From positions 1-64,000 of the forward strand of contig CAJXPL010000009.1 of the NCBI GenBank assembly GCA_913057985.1: a stretch of 64,000 bases of DNA, written 5' to 3'. The notes beneath the pieces are model-generated. The model was not told the origin of the DNA. It saw only the letters and a program-made list of their open reading frames with translations, and ran no database searches. Shown in pieces: positions 36,100 through 46,411 of this stretch. Source of the DNA: an uncultured Synechococcus sp. Its GTDB lineage: Bacteria; Cyanobacteriota; Cyanobacteriia; PCC-6307; Cyanobiaceae. The position numbers were made by a program, and so were the translations under genes. Positions within the stretch are counted from its first letter, which is position 1; every line of letters begins with the position of its first letter.

Positions 36100-38490
36100 T
36101 TAAGCGGTGGTCACGGGCTCGATCGGCGCCAAACGCGGATCAAGGATCTTGGGTCCCATCCCGGCAAACTTGACCGCGATCGACACCTTCTCACCACTCC
36201 CGAAGGTGTGGGTGATTTCGCCAACCCCGAAACTGGCGTGAATCACCTGATCTCCGACTTGCCAGCTGCGTCCGGGGGCTGGGCCAGCCTGACGGCGACG
36301 CACGGCATTGGCAGGTGCCGATGACGGCTTGTCGCGGTCCACACGGGTGAGCCGGTCAAGGCGCCGTTCCCGCCGGAGCGCTGCCCCACCGGTCTGCGGA
36401 AGATCTCCCTGAATCAGAGCTTCCGGCAGCTCGGACAAGAAGACCGACGGCACGGCCGCTTCCCGCATGCCGCCCCAGAGACGACGTTCACAGGCATGGG
36501 ACAGGAACAACCGTTCCTTGGCTCGCGTGATGCCCACATAACAAAGCCGACGCTCCTCCTCCAGTGAGGCCGGATCATCCAGGGATCGGTAGCTGGGGAA
36601 CAACCCCTGCTCAAGGCCCACCAGGCACACCACAGGAAATTCGAGGCCCTTGCTGCTGTGCAGCGTCATCAAGGTGACGCGATCGGCCGCCGTGTCCTTG
36701 TTGTCGGCATCGCTGGACAAGGCCGCAGTGGCCAGGAATCCCTCCAGGTCGCCCTCGTCGTTTTCCTCCTGGTACTGCAAAGCTGCGTTCACCAGTTCCT
36801 GGAGGTTGCGGCGGCGCTCCTCCGCCTCATCGGTGCCATCGGCAATCAACTCGCTGACGTAGCCGCTCTTCTCCATCACCTGCTGGATCAGCTCCGAGGG
36901 CGCCACCTCACGGCTGCGGGCCTGAAGATCGTTCACCAGATCGCAGAACTGCAGAAGCCCCTTCGCGGAGCGGCCACCCAGGGAGCGCACAGCTTCGGGA
37001 TCACTCACCACGTCCCACAGCGGAATCCCCAGTTGGTTGGCCGCATCGGTGAGGCGCTGAATCGTGGTCTTGCCGATGCCGCGTTTCGGCACGTTGATGA
37101 CCCGCAGCAGACTGACCGTGTCGGCCGGATTCACCAGCAGCCGCAGATAGGCCAGAAGGTCCTTGATTTCACGGCGGTCGTAGAAGCGCAACCCCCCCAC
37201 CACGATGTAGGGGATGCCCCAGCGCACCAGGGATTCCTCGATCGCGCGGGACTGGGCATTGGTGCGATAGAGCACGGCCATGTCACCCCAGCTGAGCTCG
37301 GGATTGGCGGCTTCCATCGTGCGAAAGCGGTGCACCACGGCTTCCGCCTCGGCGATCTCATCGTCACAGCGGGTGAGGGTGATCAGCTCCCCCTCTCCTC
37401 GCGTGGGACGGAGCACCTTGTCGATCCGTTCGCTGTTGTTGGCGATCAGAGCATTGGCCGCCTCAAGGATCGTGGCGGTGGAGCGATAGTTCTCCTCCAG
37501 CTTCACCATCGTCCGGGTGGAGTCATCCGGCGCCTGATCACCGAAATCGTCCTGGAACCCCATCAGGATCGTGAAGTCAGCCGCACGGAAGCTGTAAATG
37601 CTCTGGTCGGCGTCACCGACCACAAACACCGAACGGCCCGACCAGTCCTCAACATCCTGAGGATCCTTGCCATCGGTCACCAACAGCTTGATCAGGTCGT
37701 ACTGGGTGCGGTTGGTGTCCTGGTATTCATCCACCAGCACATGGCGAAAGCGGCGGTGCCAGTAACTGCGCACCTGCTCGTTCTGCTGGAGCAACTGAAC
37801 CGGCAGCAATAACAGATCGTCGAAATCCAAGGCGTTGTTGGCCGCTAGGGCTTTGCGATAACGCCGATAGACATCAGCCGTGAGCTTGCCCCGCTGGCCT
37901 TCGGCATTCGCCTCAAGCTGGTCCGGCAGCCAACCCTGGTTCTTGGCATTGCTGATAGCCCAGCGGGTCTTCTTGGGCTCGAACCGCTTGGGATCGAGCT
38001 GCAGCTCCTGGGTCACGATCTCCTTCACCAGGCTCTGGGCGTCGGCCTCGTCGTAGATCGAAAACTGCTTGGTCCAGGTGAGTCCTTCCGCGTCCTTGAA
38101 CTTGTCGATGTCGTAGCGGAGCATCCGCGCAAACAGGGCATGGAAAGTGCCGATCCACAGCTCCTTGGTCACCTCCCTGTAGATCCGTGAGCGCAGCTGG
38201 CGCTGCTCCACCGGAGGCAGGGTGCTCCAGGGCTGGCCGTACTGACTCTGGGCCAGACGCTGTGCCAGAAGAATCTCAAGCCGCTCCTTCATCTCGCGGG
38301 CGGCTTTGTTGGTGAAGGTCACCGCCAGGATCTGGGCAGGATCGGCACCGTGCTCACCGATCAGATGAGCGATCCGATGGGTGAGGGCACGCGTTTTGCC
38401 ACTGCCAGCTCCCGCCACCACCAGTAGGGGCCCCTCGTGATGGTCCACCGCCCGTCGTTGGGCGTCGTTAAGGCCGGCCAGAAAGCTCAT
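36100..38490 (-). CDS. pcrA: ATP-dependent DNA helicase, UvrD/PcrA type
   Basis: A 796-residue superfamily 1 helicase. Motif I VVAGAGSGKTRALTHRIAHL is near the N-terminus. QILAVTFTNKAAREMKERL, VDEYQDTNRTQYDL, VGDADQSIYSFRAAD and VTLMTLHSSKGLEFPVV give the other SF1A motifs in order. The C-terminal ~90 residues have the PcrA/UvrD Tudor-like end GDQVIHASFGVGEI. It acts in repair and in clearing proteins from DNA. It starts 23 bases from the divergent sulfotransferase-like gene. Confidence 0.96.
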   Translation of the reverse strand: MSFLAGLNDAQRRAVDHHEGPLLVVAGAGSGKTRALTHRIAHLIGEHGADPAQILAVTFTNKAAREMKERLEILLAQRLAQSQYGQPWSTLPPVEQRQLRSRIYREVTKELWIGTFHALFARMLRYDIDKFKDAEGLTWTKQFSIYDEADAQSLVKEIVTQELQLDPKRFEPKKTRWAISNAKNQGWLPDQLEANAEGQRGKLTADVYRRYRKALAANNALDFDDLLLLPVQLLQQNEQVRSYWHRRFRHVLVDEYQDTNRTQYDLIKLLVTDGKDPQDVEDWSGRSVFVVGDADQSIYSFRAADFTILMGFQDDFGDQAPDDSTRTMVKLEENYRSTATILEAANALIANNSERIDKVLRPTRGEGELITLTRCDDEIAEAEAVVHRFRTMEAANPELSWGDMAVLYRTNAQSRAIEESLVRWGIPYIVVGGLRFYDRREIKDLLAYLRLLVNPADTVSLLRVINVPKRGIGKTTIQRLTDAANQLGIPLWDVVSDPEAVRSLGGRSAKGLLQFCDLVNDLQARSREVAPSELIQQVMEKSGYVSELIADGTDEAEERRRNLQELVNAALQYQEENDEGDLEGFLATAALSSDADNKDTAADRVTLMTLHSSKGLEFPVVCLVGLEQGLFPSYRSLDDPASLEEERRLCYVGITRAKERLFLSHACERRLWGGMREAAVPSVFLSELPEALIQGDLPQTGGAALRRERRLDRLTRVDRDKPSSAPANAVRRRQAGPAPGRSWQVGDQVIHASFGVGEITHTFGSGEKVSIAVKFAGMGPKILDPRLAPIEPVTTA

Positions 38491-38513
38491 GGGTGGAGAT
38501 TAGTGGTGCTTAG

Positions 38514-39407
38514 ATGCCTCCAACGCAGCTGCGGATGACTGGCGAGGTCTCGATGCCATCCCCTAAAGGGTCACAGCGCGCGATTCTGGTTCCGGCTCCA
38601 CCGAAATGTGCCAGTCAGACCCTCGCGGCCCTGCTGAGCGATCACCTTGATGCGCCGGTTGTTCGCCACAAAACCACCAAGGGATTCGGACATCTGCTCC
38701 TGAACATTCCAGAGCTTGGGCGCCGCGAACGTTGGATGCGCAGGATCCGGTTTCACCAACCGCACAAACGCCTCTTGGTTTACGGGCATTACCCGGCCTC
38801 CCACCACAACCTCAAGCAGCTCAAGCGGCGCTACAGCACAGCAGCGGTGGTGATGCCAGTGCGCCCCCTCGGCGCCTTGTTGTGCTCCCTGATTCACCAC
38901 ACCCGACGCAAGAGCTACGGCCCCCTCGACCTCCGCTGTCCAGGACTCACGGATGGCATCCCGAACCTCCATCAGCGCTCAGAAAGCGATTTGTTCCACC
39001 TTCTGGGCATCCTCTATCTCCCCCAGATTCATCTACTGATTCGCAGCTGGATCGAAGCAACAAAAACAAACAACACCCCTCTCTTTTTTGTGCCTTTCGA
39101 AGGCATCACTAGAGCCCAAAGCGACTTGCTCGCCAAGATCAACCCACTCTTGCCCGAGGACTACCAAAGCCCCCTGCAGCCCGACAGAACAAACAATGCG
39201 GTCAAGGTCAACATGTCAACGACTCGGAAAATCAAAATCGAGGACATTGACTTCAACCAACGGGAATCCGTTGAGGCGATCGCCACGAAGCTGTTCGGCT
39301 GCGACGACAACCTGGGCGACCTCCTGCCCTACCTCCTCTCCGACCTCCACTCTCCTGAAAGAGATTGCATCGCCCCTCTGACCTGGGAATTCAACAGCCA
39401 TCAGTAA
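38514..39407 (+). CDS. Sulfotransferase-like protein
   Basis: Up to 297 residues. A 5'-phosphosulfate-like loop AILVPAPPKCASQTLAALL lies near the N-terminus and resembles the same region of the gene at 20.8 kb. VVMPVRPLGALLCSLIHHTR is a plausible 3'-phosphate segment. The rest has no further recognised domain. The start could be at 38514, 38535 or 38553. It is divergent from the helicase and 27 bases upstream of a second sulfotransferase gene. A PAPS-dependent carbohydrate sulfotransferase is likely; the acceptor is unknown. Confidence 0.7.
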   Translation: MPPTQLRMTGEVSMPSPKGSQRAILVPAPPKCASQTLAALLSDHLDAPVVRHKTTKGFGHLLLNIPELGRRERWMRRIRFHQPHKRLLVYGHYPASHHNLKQLKRRYSTAAVVMPVRPLGALLCSLIHHTRRKSYGPLDLRCPGLTDGIPNLHQRSESDLFHLLGILYLPQIHLLIRSWIEATKTNNTPLFFVPFEGITRAQSDLLAKINPLLPEDYQSPLQPDRTNNAVKVNMSTTRKIKIEDIDFNQRESVEAIATKLFGCDDNLGDLLPYLLSDLHSPERDCIAPLTWEFNSHQ

Positions 39408-39434
39408 AGTCAACACTCAGCAATCCGAAGTTTC

Positions 39435-40259
39435 TTGCCCTTCTCTCGCACCCAGAAACGCATTCGCAGAGAGTTGCGAGAGCAGCGTGCTCTCCTAAGC
39501 CTGGCCATCGAGCGCAAGACGTTAAAGATCAGGCGCGACAATCTTGATCGCGTCGTGTTTTACCCAGAACACAACATTGCTTTTAATAGAATCGCCAAAA
39601 GCGGCAATTCATCCGTCATTCTTTACCTGGATGAAGCGATCCGGGGCCCAAGCAGCCATCAAAACGACTACAAGCAAGCCAAACGGAGTGCCATGGGCAC
39701 AGGCAAAAGCCTGATGGAAATGACGGGGACAAAACAAGACCGAGCATGCCTGAAAAGGGCTTTATTTTTTACGGTCGTTCGCAATCCCTGGACGCGGACA
39801 TTATCTGCATTTCTTGACAAAATTGCCAACGGTCCTCAAGACAAATACGGATCCATTCCAGGATTTGGCGACAACAGCCAAGCCGGCTTCGAAAGTTTCA
39901 TCACCTTCCTAGCAAGCGGCGGACTGCACGCCAACCACCACTGGAAACCACAGAACGATGCGTTACTCCTGCCCGCATCCCAGTTCAAAAGCATTTGCAG
40001 GCTTGAACATCTCTCGACCGAACTGCCCAATGCCTTGGCCCAATCAGGCTTAACGCTGCCCAGCTCCGAGCAGCTGCAACAACCGCACCGGATTGAAAGC
40101 AACCAGCACAGCAAACTCACCCAAGCTTCCAGCAAGCTGTCGCGCTACTACAGCCTTAAAACCATCCAGGCTGTGGCAGATCTCTATACAGACGACTTCA
40201 AGCTTGGGAGCTACAGCCTGGACCCCCGCAGCATCGGCTTGAGCCTGCAGAGCAGCTAA
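39435..40259 (+). CDS. Carbohydrate sulfotransferase-family protein (Sulfotransfer_2-like)
   Basis: A 274-residue protein with a TTG start (a later start is possible). The 5'-phosphosulfate loop is in HNIAFNRIAKSGNSSVIL and the 3'-phosphate site is VVRNPWTRTLSAFLDKI, the RNPWxR form typical of Golgi-type carbohydrate sulfotransferases. Its basic N-terminus (RIRRELREQRALLSLA) is not a signal peptide. It lies 27 bases after the previous sulfotransferase-like gene, so the two are probably co-transcribed, and 44 bases before kdsA. Acts on a sugar acceptor by inference. Confidence 0.8.
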   Translation: MPFSRTQKRIRRELREQRALLSLAIERKTLKIRRDNLDRVVFYPEHNIAFNRIAKSGNSSVILYLDEAIRGPSSHQNDYKQAKRSAMGTGKSLMEMTGTKQDRACLKRALFFTVVRNPWTRTLSAFLDKIANGPQDKYGSIPGFGDNSQAGFESFITFLASGGLHANHHWKPQNDALLLPASQFKSICRLEHLSTELPNALAQSGLTLPSSEQLQQPHRIESNQHSKLTQASSKLSRYYSLKTIQAVADLYTDDFKLGSYSLDPRSIGLSLQSS

Positions 40260-40273
40260 AGGAAGGCGGGTAG

Positions 40274-41152
<879 letters not shown>

Positions 41153-41155
41153 TGC

Positions 41156-42007
41156 GTGTTGGCACAGGAGAACCTCTTGGCCTCTGACGCAACCTTTCTG
41201 CTCGGCGTTGGCGCCCAGAAAGCAGGAACCACCTGGCTGCACGATCAACTCAACCGCAGGAAGGATGCTGATTTCGGTTTCCTGAAGGAGTACCACGTTT
41301 TCGATGCGCTGGAGCTGGAGCACTTTTCCTCCTTCAGGCCCAAGAACCCCACACCATGGAAGTGGCGAACCTGGCGTCGGGCGCGGTTCATCGCACAACC
41401 CGAGCGCTACTTCGACTACTTCGCATCACGGCTCAAACCACCCCAGATCCGACTCACGGGGGACATCACCCCGTCCTATGCCGGGTTGAGCGCGGAGAGT
41501 TACCAGCGCATCCAGAAGGCCTTCGCCCAACGCGGCGTGCAAACGCGGGCGGTGTTCATCATGCGCGACCCGGTGGAACGGTTCCTGTCACAGCAACGCA
41601 TGCAATTGCGCAAGCGTGGCCTGCTCAAGCCGGAACACGAAGTCGAACATCTGAGCAAGGCCAGCCTCAAGCTGCTCAAACGTGACTCTCCTCGGAGCGA
41701 TTACCCCGCGACCCTCGATGCACTCCGGACAGGTCTTGCAGCCTCCGACGTGTTCGTCGGCCTCTACGAAACCCTGTTCACAGCAGCAGATCACCGTGCC
41801 TTGTGCCGGTGTCTGGGCATCCCAGAGCAGATCCCCGAACTGAGCCACCGGGTGAATGCCAGTCAGGCCACCACAGCTGTTCCAACGGAGGTGTTGCGGC
41901 GTCTTGGGCTCCACTTCGCCCCATTGGTGACGGCGGTCCAGGAACGTTGTCCGGATCTCGGAGTTGAACAACACTGGGCCACCGCGATGACCTGGAGAGA
42001 CGCCTAA
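41156..42007 (+). CDS. Sulfotransferase downstream of kdsA
   Basis: A sulfotransferase of up to 283 residues. The 5'-phosphosulfate loop is LGVGAQKAGTTWLHDQL (the QKAGTT form of heparan/Nod-type enzymes), and the 3'-phosphate segment is VFIMRDPVERFLSQQRM. The acceptor-side segment GDITPSYAGLS is also a family feature. The start is uncertain: GTG at 41156 is closest to kdsA, while a TTG at 41177 has an AGGAG six bases upstream. Its coupling with kdsA suggests the acceptor glycan contains KDO, but that is inference. Confidence 0.88.
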   Translation: MLAQENLLASDATFLLGVGAQKAGTTWLHDQLNRRKDADFGFLKEYHVFDALELEHFSSFRPKNPTPWKWRTWRRARFIAQPERYFDYFASRLKPPQIRLTGDITPSYAGLSAESYQRIQKAFAQRGVQTRAVFIMRDPVERFLSQQRMQLRKRGLLKPEHEVEHLSKASLKLLKRDSPRSDYPATLDALRTGLAASDVFVGLYETLFTAADHRALCRCLGIPEQIPELSHRVNASQATTAVPTEVLRRLGLHFAPLVTAVQERCPDLGVEQHWATAMTWRDA

Positions 42008-42032
42008 GGCGACCCACCGCACAGCAAGCCCG

Positions 42033-42887
42033 TCACAGCAAACCGTTGGAATACACCAAGCGGCGGTTCATGCGAGCCACGTTGGGCAAAAGCAAGCCGA
42101 GATGCGCAGCAGTGGGTGCAGGAGCTCCCAACCAGGCGCCGTCGTAGGCAATTGTTCGACTGCGCTCCGCATCAAAACGCACCCGATTGCCCGCAAGGAT
42201 GTGGCTGCTGCTGTTCTGGCCGGGAGCCAGCATCGCCTCCTGAAAATCGATGGACAGCCAGGTGGAGAGCAACTCCAAGCTGCGCTGGGGTTGAAGCGCA
42301 AATTCCTCATACCCCAGATGAAACACCGGGTAAGGAGACTGCCGGAACGACCGTTCGAACTTGGCATTGACACGCCACCAACGCGCCAGCTGAGGCAAGG
42401 CAGGCCAGCGCAGGCCGGACTTGCGGCCGGCCCTGGCGCGGGAATGCACCCAGGAGCGCACATCGCGCACGAGATGGATGATGCGGATGTCAAACATCGC
42501 CTCGGGCAACCGCGTCATCTCCAGATCGTCCTGGTACGAATCCACATGCCAGACGGCACCGCCGTCGTGGGGGGAGCCCTTCAGCAGCCGCAGCACTTTC
42601 TCCTGCATCGGCATTTGGTCGTGCAGGCGAAGCCACTCAAGCTGAGGGCCCCAGATGGGGCACTCCGCCGCAACGACCCCACAGGTGCAACGCCGCTCAA
42701 ACCGATGGGAACCGCGCAATTGACTGGGCCCACGATGCTCGTCCCCCCGCTTTGGCGTCGCCAGAATTCGTGCCGCTTCACCCAGGCCGATGATCTGCGG
42801 ATGCGCCCCAAGGGCCAGATCCAGCATGGTTGTGCCGCTGTGGCCCAGACCCCGAATCAGCAGCAACTTCAGGCGTTTGCTGCTCAT
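42033..42887 (-). CDS. Sulfotransferase at the end of the glycan operon
   Basis: A 284-residue sulfotransferase. The 5'-phosphosulfate loop is LIRGLGHSGTTMLDLALGAH and the 3'-phosphate part is IHLVRDVRSWVHSRARAG. CTCGVVAAECPIWG is a small Cys pattern that could bind a metal. The ATG (MSSKRLKLLLIRG) overlaps the stop of the upstream glycosyltransferase in ATGA. This makes it the last gene of the ABC-glycosyltransferase operon at 42-50.5 kb. It converges with the kdsA-linked sulfotransferase, 25 bases apart. Confidence 0.87.
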   Translation of the reverse strand: MSSKRLKLLLIRGLGHSGTTMLDLALGAHPQIIGLGEAARILATPKRGDEHRGPSQLRGSHRFERRCTCGVVAAECPIWGPQLEWLRLHDQMPMQEKVLRLLKGSPHDGGAVWHVDSYQDDLEMTRLPEAMFDIRIIHLVRDVRSWVHSRARAGRKSGLRWPALPQLARWWRVNAKFERSFRQSPYPVFHLGYEEFALQPQRSLELLSTWLSIDFQEAMLAPGQNSSSHILAGNRVRFDAERSRTIAYDGAWLGAPAPTAAHLGLLLPNVARMNRRLVYSNGLL

Positions 42888-44008
42888 CCTCTGTGGTCCA
42901 CCAGATCGTTGAGCAGCATGGTGATCTGATCCACGTGGTGCTTCACGGTGAATCGTGCTTGGGTCCGACGTTGACCGGCAGCCCCCCAAGCACCGGCCAG
43001 ATCCGGACGATCAGCCAGCAAGGCCATGGCCTCCGCCATCGCCCGACGGTCGCCTTCCTCCACCAGCCTTCCGGTCTGTTGATCCACAACCACGTCAGGA
43101 ATCCCGCCATGACGGGTCGCCACAACGGGCAGACCACAAAGCTGAGCTTCCATCACAGAGACCGGGCATCCCTCCTCGTCACCATCTTCCGCTGTGCGGG
43201 AATGCTGCACAAACACCCGTGCACGCCTCATCTCCTGCGCCACCGCATCCGGTGAAAGAACACCTGGGAACTGAACAAGATGCTCAAGTCCCAGCTGACG
43301 AGTCCTGTCCTGCACGACGGAAAGGAGAGGTCCATCACCAACCATGACCAGGCTGCAGGCATCAGCATGCTCCGTCAGGCCTTGCAAGAGAGCAAAAGCC
43401 TCCAGAGTGTCCAGCGGACCTTTTTTGGCCACAAAGCGTCCCACCGCCAGAAACCGCGGAGGCATGGAGGCGGGGGTGGCCCCCTGAAACCGCCGCTCAT
43501 CGGCACCGGATGGACTGATCACAAGCTGTGCCGGCTGGGCTCCGAGGGAGATCAATCGGCTCCGCATCGTTTGGTTCTTGACGATCACAGCCGAGGTGAG
43601 CTGAAACAAACGGCGGTAGCGCTGCTGAAGGCGCTTCAGATAGCGCTCCGCTGAGGCATCGGCGCCGCGGAAGTGAACCGCCAGGGGAACTCCCATCCGA
43701 GCCAGCTCCATCACCCTCACCGCATGAAAACCGAACTCCACCATCACCACATCCGGCCGGTGGCGTTTCACCAAAAGCATGGCCACGGTTGAAGTGGGGA
43801 GCGTGGCCAACCGAAGCCAGCCCAAGCGGGTGCAGACCTTGCTGGTCAGCACCGCCAGGCCATAGAGCGCTTTGAGGGGCTCGCGCCAAGGCATCTCATC
43901 CCCGAAACAGGCCTCCACCACAAAGGGCAAGCGGGCCAGATTGGCGCGCACAAAGGTTTCCGTCCGCGCCCGCCGGGTCGGCGCCAACACCAGAACACGA
44001 GCGGTCAT
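42884..44008 (-). CDS. Glycosyltransferase, GT4 family (GT-B)
   Basis: A 374-residue GT-B protein. The N-terminal half reads MTARVLVLAPTRRARTETFV and HFRGADASAERYLKRLQQRY. The donor-binding half has FLAVGRFVAKKGPLDTLEAF and VFVQHSRTAEDGDEEGCPVS with VMEAQLCGLPVVATRHGGIP, the E-x7-E-like region of GT4 enzymes. No membrane segment. The start overlaps the upstream glycosyltransferase stop in ATGA, so an earlier start is unlikely. Donor and acceptor are not known. Confidence 0.9.
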   Translation of the reverse strand: MTARVLVLAPTRRARTETFVRANLARLPFVVEACFGDEMPWREPLKALYGLAVLTSKVCTRLGWLRLATLPTSTVAMLLVKRHRPDVVMVEFGFHAVRVMELARMGVPLAVHFRGADASAERYLKRLQQRYRRLFQLTSAVIVKNQTMRSRLISLGAQPAQLVISPSGADERRFQGATPASMPPRFLAVGRFVAKKGPLDTLEAFALLQGLTEHADACSLVMVGDGPLLSVVQDRTRQLGLEHLVQFPGVLSPDAVAQEMRRARVFVQHSRTAEDGDEEGCPVSVMEAQLCGLPVVATRHGGIPDVVVDQQTGRLVEEGDRRAMAEAMALLADRPDLAGAWGAAGQRRTQARFTVKHHVDQITMLLNDLVDHRG

Positions 44009-45264
44009 GACAACGCCAGGATCGACCGCCAAAGCGATTCCAACTGGGGCCAATCCAACGCAGCAATTCGTGCCTTGGCCGCTGCCCCCATCCGCCGGCA
44101 ACGGTCTGGATCCGAGGCCAGCGCCTGCATGGCTTCCGCTAGAGCGGCCGGATCATCGCTCGGTACAACCAAACCGCTCAGCCCAGGCTCCACCACCTCC
44201 AGGGGGCCAGGGGATGCGTCCGTGACGATCACGGCCAGACCGGCAGCCATCGCTTCCAGCAAGGCATTGGGCATGCCTTCAAAACGGGAGGGAAGCACAA
44301 ACACGGCAGCTTCCGCCAGGAACTGATCCGGATCCGAGCGAAAGCCCAGGAAGCGCAGCCGGCTGGAGACCCCCAGATCCTTGGCCTGTTGCTGCAACGC
44401 CTCACGCTCAGGCCCATCACCCACCAGGTTGACGGGCCATGCCGCTGCGGCTCCGCTCAGCCTCGGCAGAGCAGCAACCAAGACATCCAGGCCTTTCTGG
44501 GGCACCAACCTGGCAACACTGACGAAGCCAGAAGCCTCAGATTGATCACCGTGAGCCTCAGCCTTGGAGGCACCGGGCAGCGGATTGGGCAGAAGAGCCA
44601 ACCGCTCCCAGTCCCCCATGGCGTCCAAAGCCGAGAGAACGCCAGCTGTGTTGGCAGTCACCACATCGGCCCGGCGATAGGCAAGCGGCCGCAAGCGCTG
44701 CCACACCTCCGGCAGCAGCTGAAGCGAGGGGTCGTTGCGCTCGGACACCACGAGGTGAATCGGCAAGTCCCAGGCGGCACAACAACAAGTGATGTTGGTG
44801 CGGGTGAGCAGAGCCAAGACCCGATGGGGCCTTTGAGAGAGGAACTGCCGGCGCAGCTGCCGGAAGCGAAAACCAGCTGTCGCCTCTGTTCCAGCACGAA
44901 ACATCTGCATGGCAAGACCCCGTCCCCCTGGATGAACGCACGATTGGAACCAGCCGGCGAAGCAGCGCAGCTGCAGCTGAAACAACAAGCGGATCAGCTT
45001 GTCGAGCTGCGCCAGGGCGAAACGACCAGCGCGGGCCCACAAGGCGCGATGGGTCGGTGCCCCCAGTTCCAGCAGTGGAATCCCGTCGGGAAGGGTATGG
45101 GCCACGGGATGGCCTGGGATGAGCGTGACCAGCTTCACCTTCAAACCCTGAGCGGAAAAATGACGGGCAGCAATCAAAGCCACTTTCTGAGCGCCCCCCG
45201 CTCCGAGATGTGGCAACACCAGCCACAGATCATCACGGCCTGCCGCCAACACCGATTCAGTCAT
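44005..45264 (-). CDS. Glycosyltransferase, GT4 family
   Basis: A 419-residue GT-B enzyme. The N-terminus VLPHLGAGGAQKVALIAARH is the acceptor-side loop seen in many GT4 proteins. The donor side has GFVSVARLVPQKGLDVLVAAL, VGDGPEREALQQQAKDLG and the FEGMPNALLEAMAAGLAVIV box. A basic insert of about 100 residues between the halves (FRFRQLRRQFLSQRPHR) is longer than usual. The ATG MTESVLAAGRDD lies 8 bases inside the preceding gene's end. Confidence 0.9.
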   Translation of the reverse strand: MTESVLAAGRDDLWLVLPHLGAGGAQKVALIAARHFSAQGLKVKLVTLIPGHPVAHTLPDGIPLLELGAPTHRALWARAGRFALAQLDKLIRLLFQLQLRCFAGWFQSCVHPGGRGLAMQMFRAGTEATAGFRFRQLRRQFLSQRPHRVLALLTRTNITCCCAAWDLPIHLVVSERNDPSLQLLPEVWQRLRPLAYRRADVVTANTAGVLSALDAMGDWERLALLPNPLPGASKAEAHGDQSEASGFVSVARLVPQKGLDVLVAALPRLSGAAAAWPVNLVGDGPEREALQQQAKDLGVSSRLRFLGFRSDPDQFLAEAAVFVLPSRFEGMPNALLEAMAAGLAVIVTDASPGPLEVVEPGLSGLVVPSDDPAALAEAMQALASDPDRCRRMGAAAKARIAALDWPQLESLWRSILALS

Positions 45265-46411
45265 CAACCACCAGCTGCGACACGCTGCGCATGAAACACC
45301 GGCGCAGGCGTTCCTCGGAAAAGCGTTCTCGCACTTCCAGTGCGGCATCCCCTAAGCGCCGGCGTTGGTCTACGTCCTCCAGCAGCTCCGACACAAGCTC
45401 AGCCCAGGTCTCCGGGGTGGCATCGTTCGCCAACAAACGACCATCAACTCCATCGCGGATCAACTCGGCAGGGCCCTGGGGGCAGTCGGACGAAACACAA
45501 CAACAGCCGCTGGCCATGGCTTCGAGCAGCACGTTGGGAAAACCCTCATAGCGAGAGGGGAGCAGGAACATATCGGCCCGCTCGTACCAATCCTGCACAT
45601 TGCCCACCCGCCCGGGGAAGTGCAAGCGGTGGGATGCCTGAGGCAGCAATCGGCGCAACTGGGCCTGTTGGTCAACACCGTGGTACAACCCCTGATCGAG
45701 GCCAAGGATCACCAGATGCACAGCGGGATGCCGCTGCGCCATAAGGCCAAACATGGCGACCAAGCGGTCAAAGCCCTTTTGATGGGCTTTGGTTCCCACA
45801 GCCAGAAGCACCTGCTGGTGCGCCCCGACATTCCGGCGGACCAGCCAAGCAATGGGGTCGGGGTCAGGCGCAAACCGGGGCAAAGGCCAGGCCACAGGGT
45901 TGGGCAGACAGAGTTGGGGACGCGCCTTCAAATGCTGGGCCAGCCAGCGCCCCGTGGCCTCGGTTTGGACAAGATGCAGCTGGGCCCATGGGTAAGTGAG
46001 CCGTCGCAGCAATCGCCAGGGCCAACTCGGCCTCTTCAAAGGGGGGAAGTTCCGTTCCGAGACGATGCATGGACAGGCCATGCCCCGCACCGCCAGCAAC
46101 AGCTTGATCGCTGGCAGAGTGGTCATGCCGATAACCAGATCAGGTTGATAGCGCCGCAACCATGCGCGCAACCGCAGCACACGAAGGGGGAAACCCAACG
46201 GCCCGAAGCGTCTTAACCAGATCGGATCTCCGGGTTCGAGAGCCCGTTGGACACCCACCGGGACGGGATAAAAATCGCGAGACGCACCATGACGGGTGAG
46301 CACCGTGGCCTGCCAGCCAGCTTCCACAAGCCAGCGTGCAAGCAGAAGAGTGACGCGCTCGGCTCCGCCGGTCTTGAGGGAATCGATGTAGAGCACGACC
46401 CTTCGGGTCAT
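45257..46411 (-). CDS. Glycosyltransferase, GT4 family
   Basis: A 384-residue GT-B glycosyltransferase. MTRRVVLYIDSLKTGGAERV opens it; GGAERV is the classic GT4 acceptor loop. The donor side shows VLLAVGTKAHQKGFDRLVAM, FPGRVGNVQDWYERADMFLL and YEGFPNVLLEAMASGCCCVS. It resembles its downstream neighbour in plan, suggesting an old duplication. It overlaps the upstream glycosyltransferase by 4 bases. Confidence 0.9.
   Translation of the reverse strand: MTRRVVLYIDSLKTGGAERVTLLLARWLVEAGWQATVLTRHGASRDFYPVPVGVQRALEPGDPIWLRRFGPLGFPLRVLRLRAWLRRYQPDLVIGMTTLPAIKLLLAVRGMACPCIVSERNFPPLKRPSWPWRLLRRLTYPWAQLHLVQTEATGRWLAQHLKARPQLCLPNPVAWPLPRFAPDPDPIAWLVRRNVGAHQQVLLAVGTKAHQKGFDRLVAMFGLMAQRHPAVHLVILGLDQGLYHGVDQQAQLRRLLPQASHRLHFPGRVGNVQDWYERADMFLLPSRYEGFPNVLLEAMASGCCCVSSDCPQGPAELIRDGVDGRLLANDATPETWAELVSELLEDVDQRRRLGDAALEVRERFSEERLRRCFMRSVSQLVVDD

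Noticed and set aside
36658-37812. Long plus-strand open frame over the helicase
   Set aside because: Antisense to conserved helicase motifs; composition is typical of a shadow frame.
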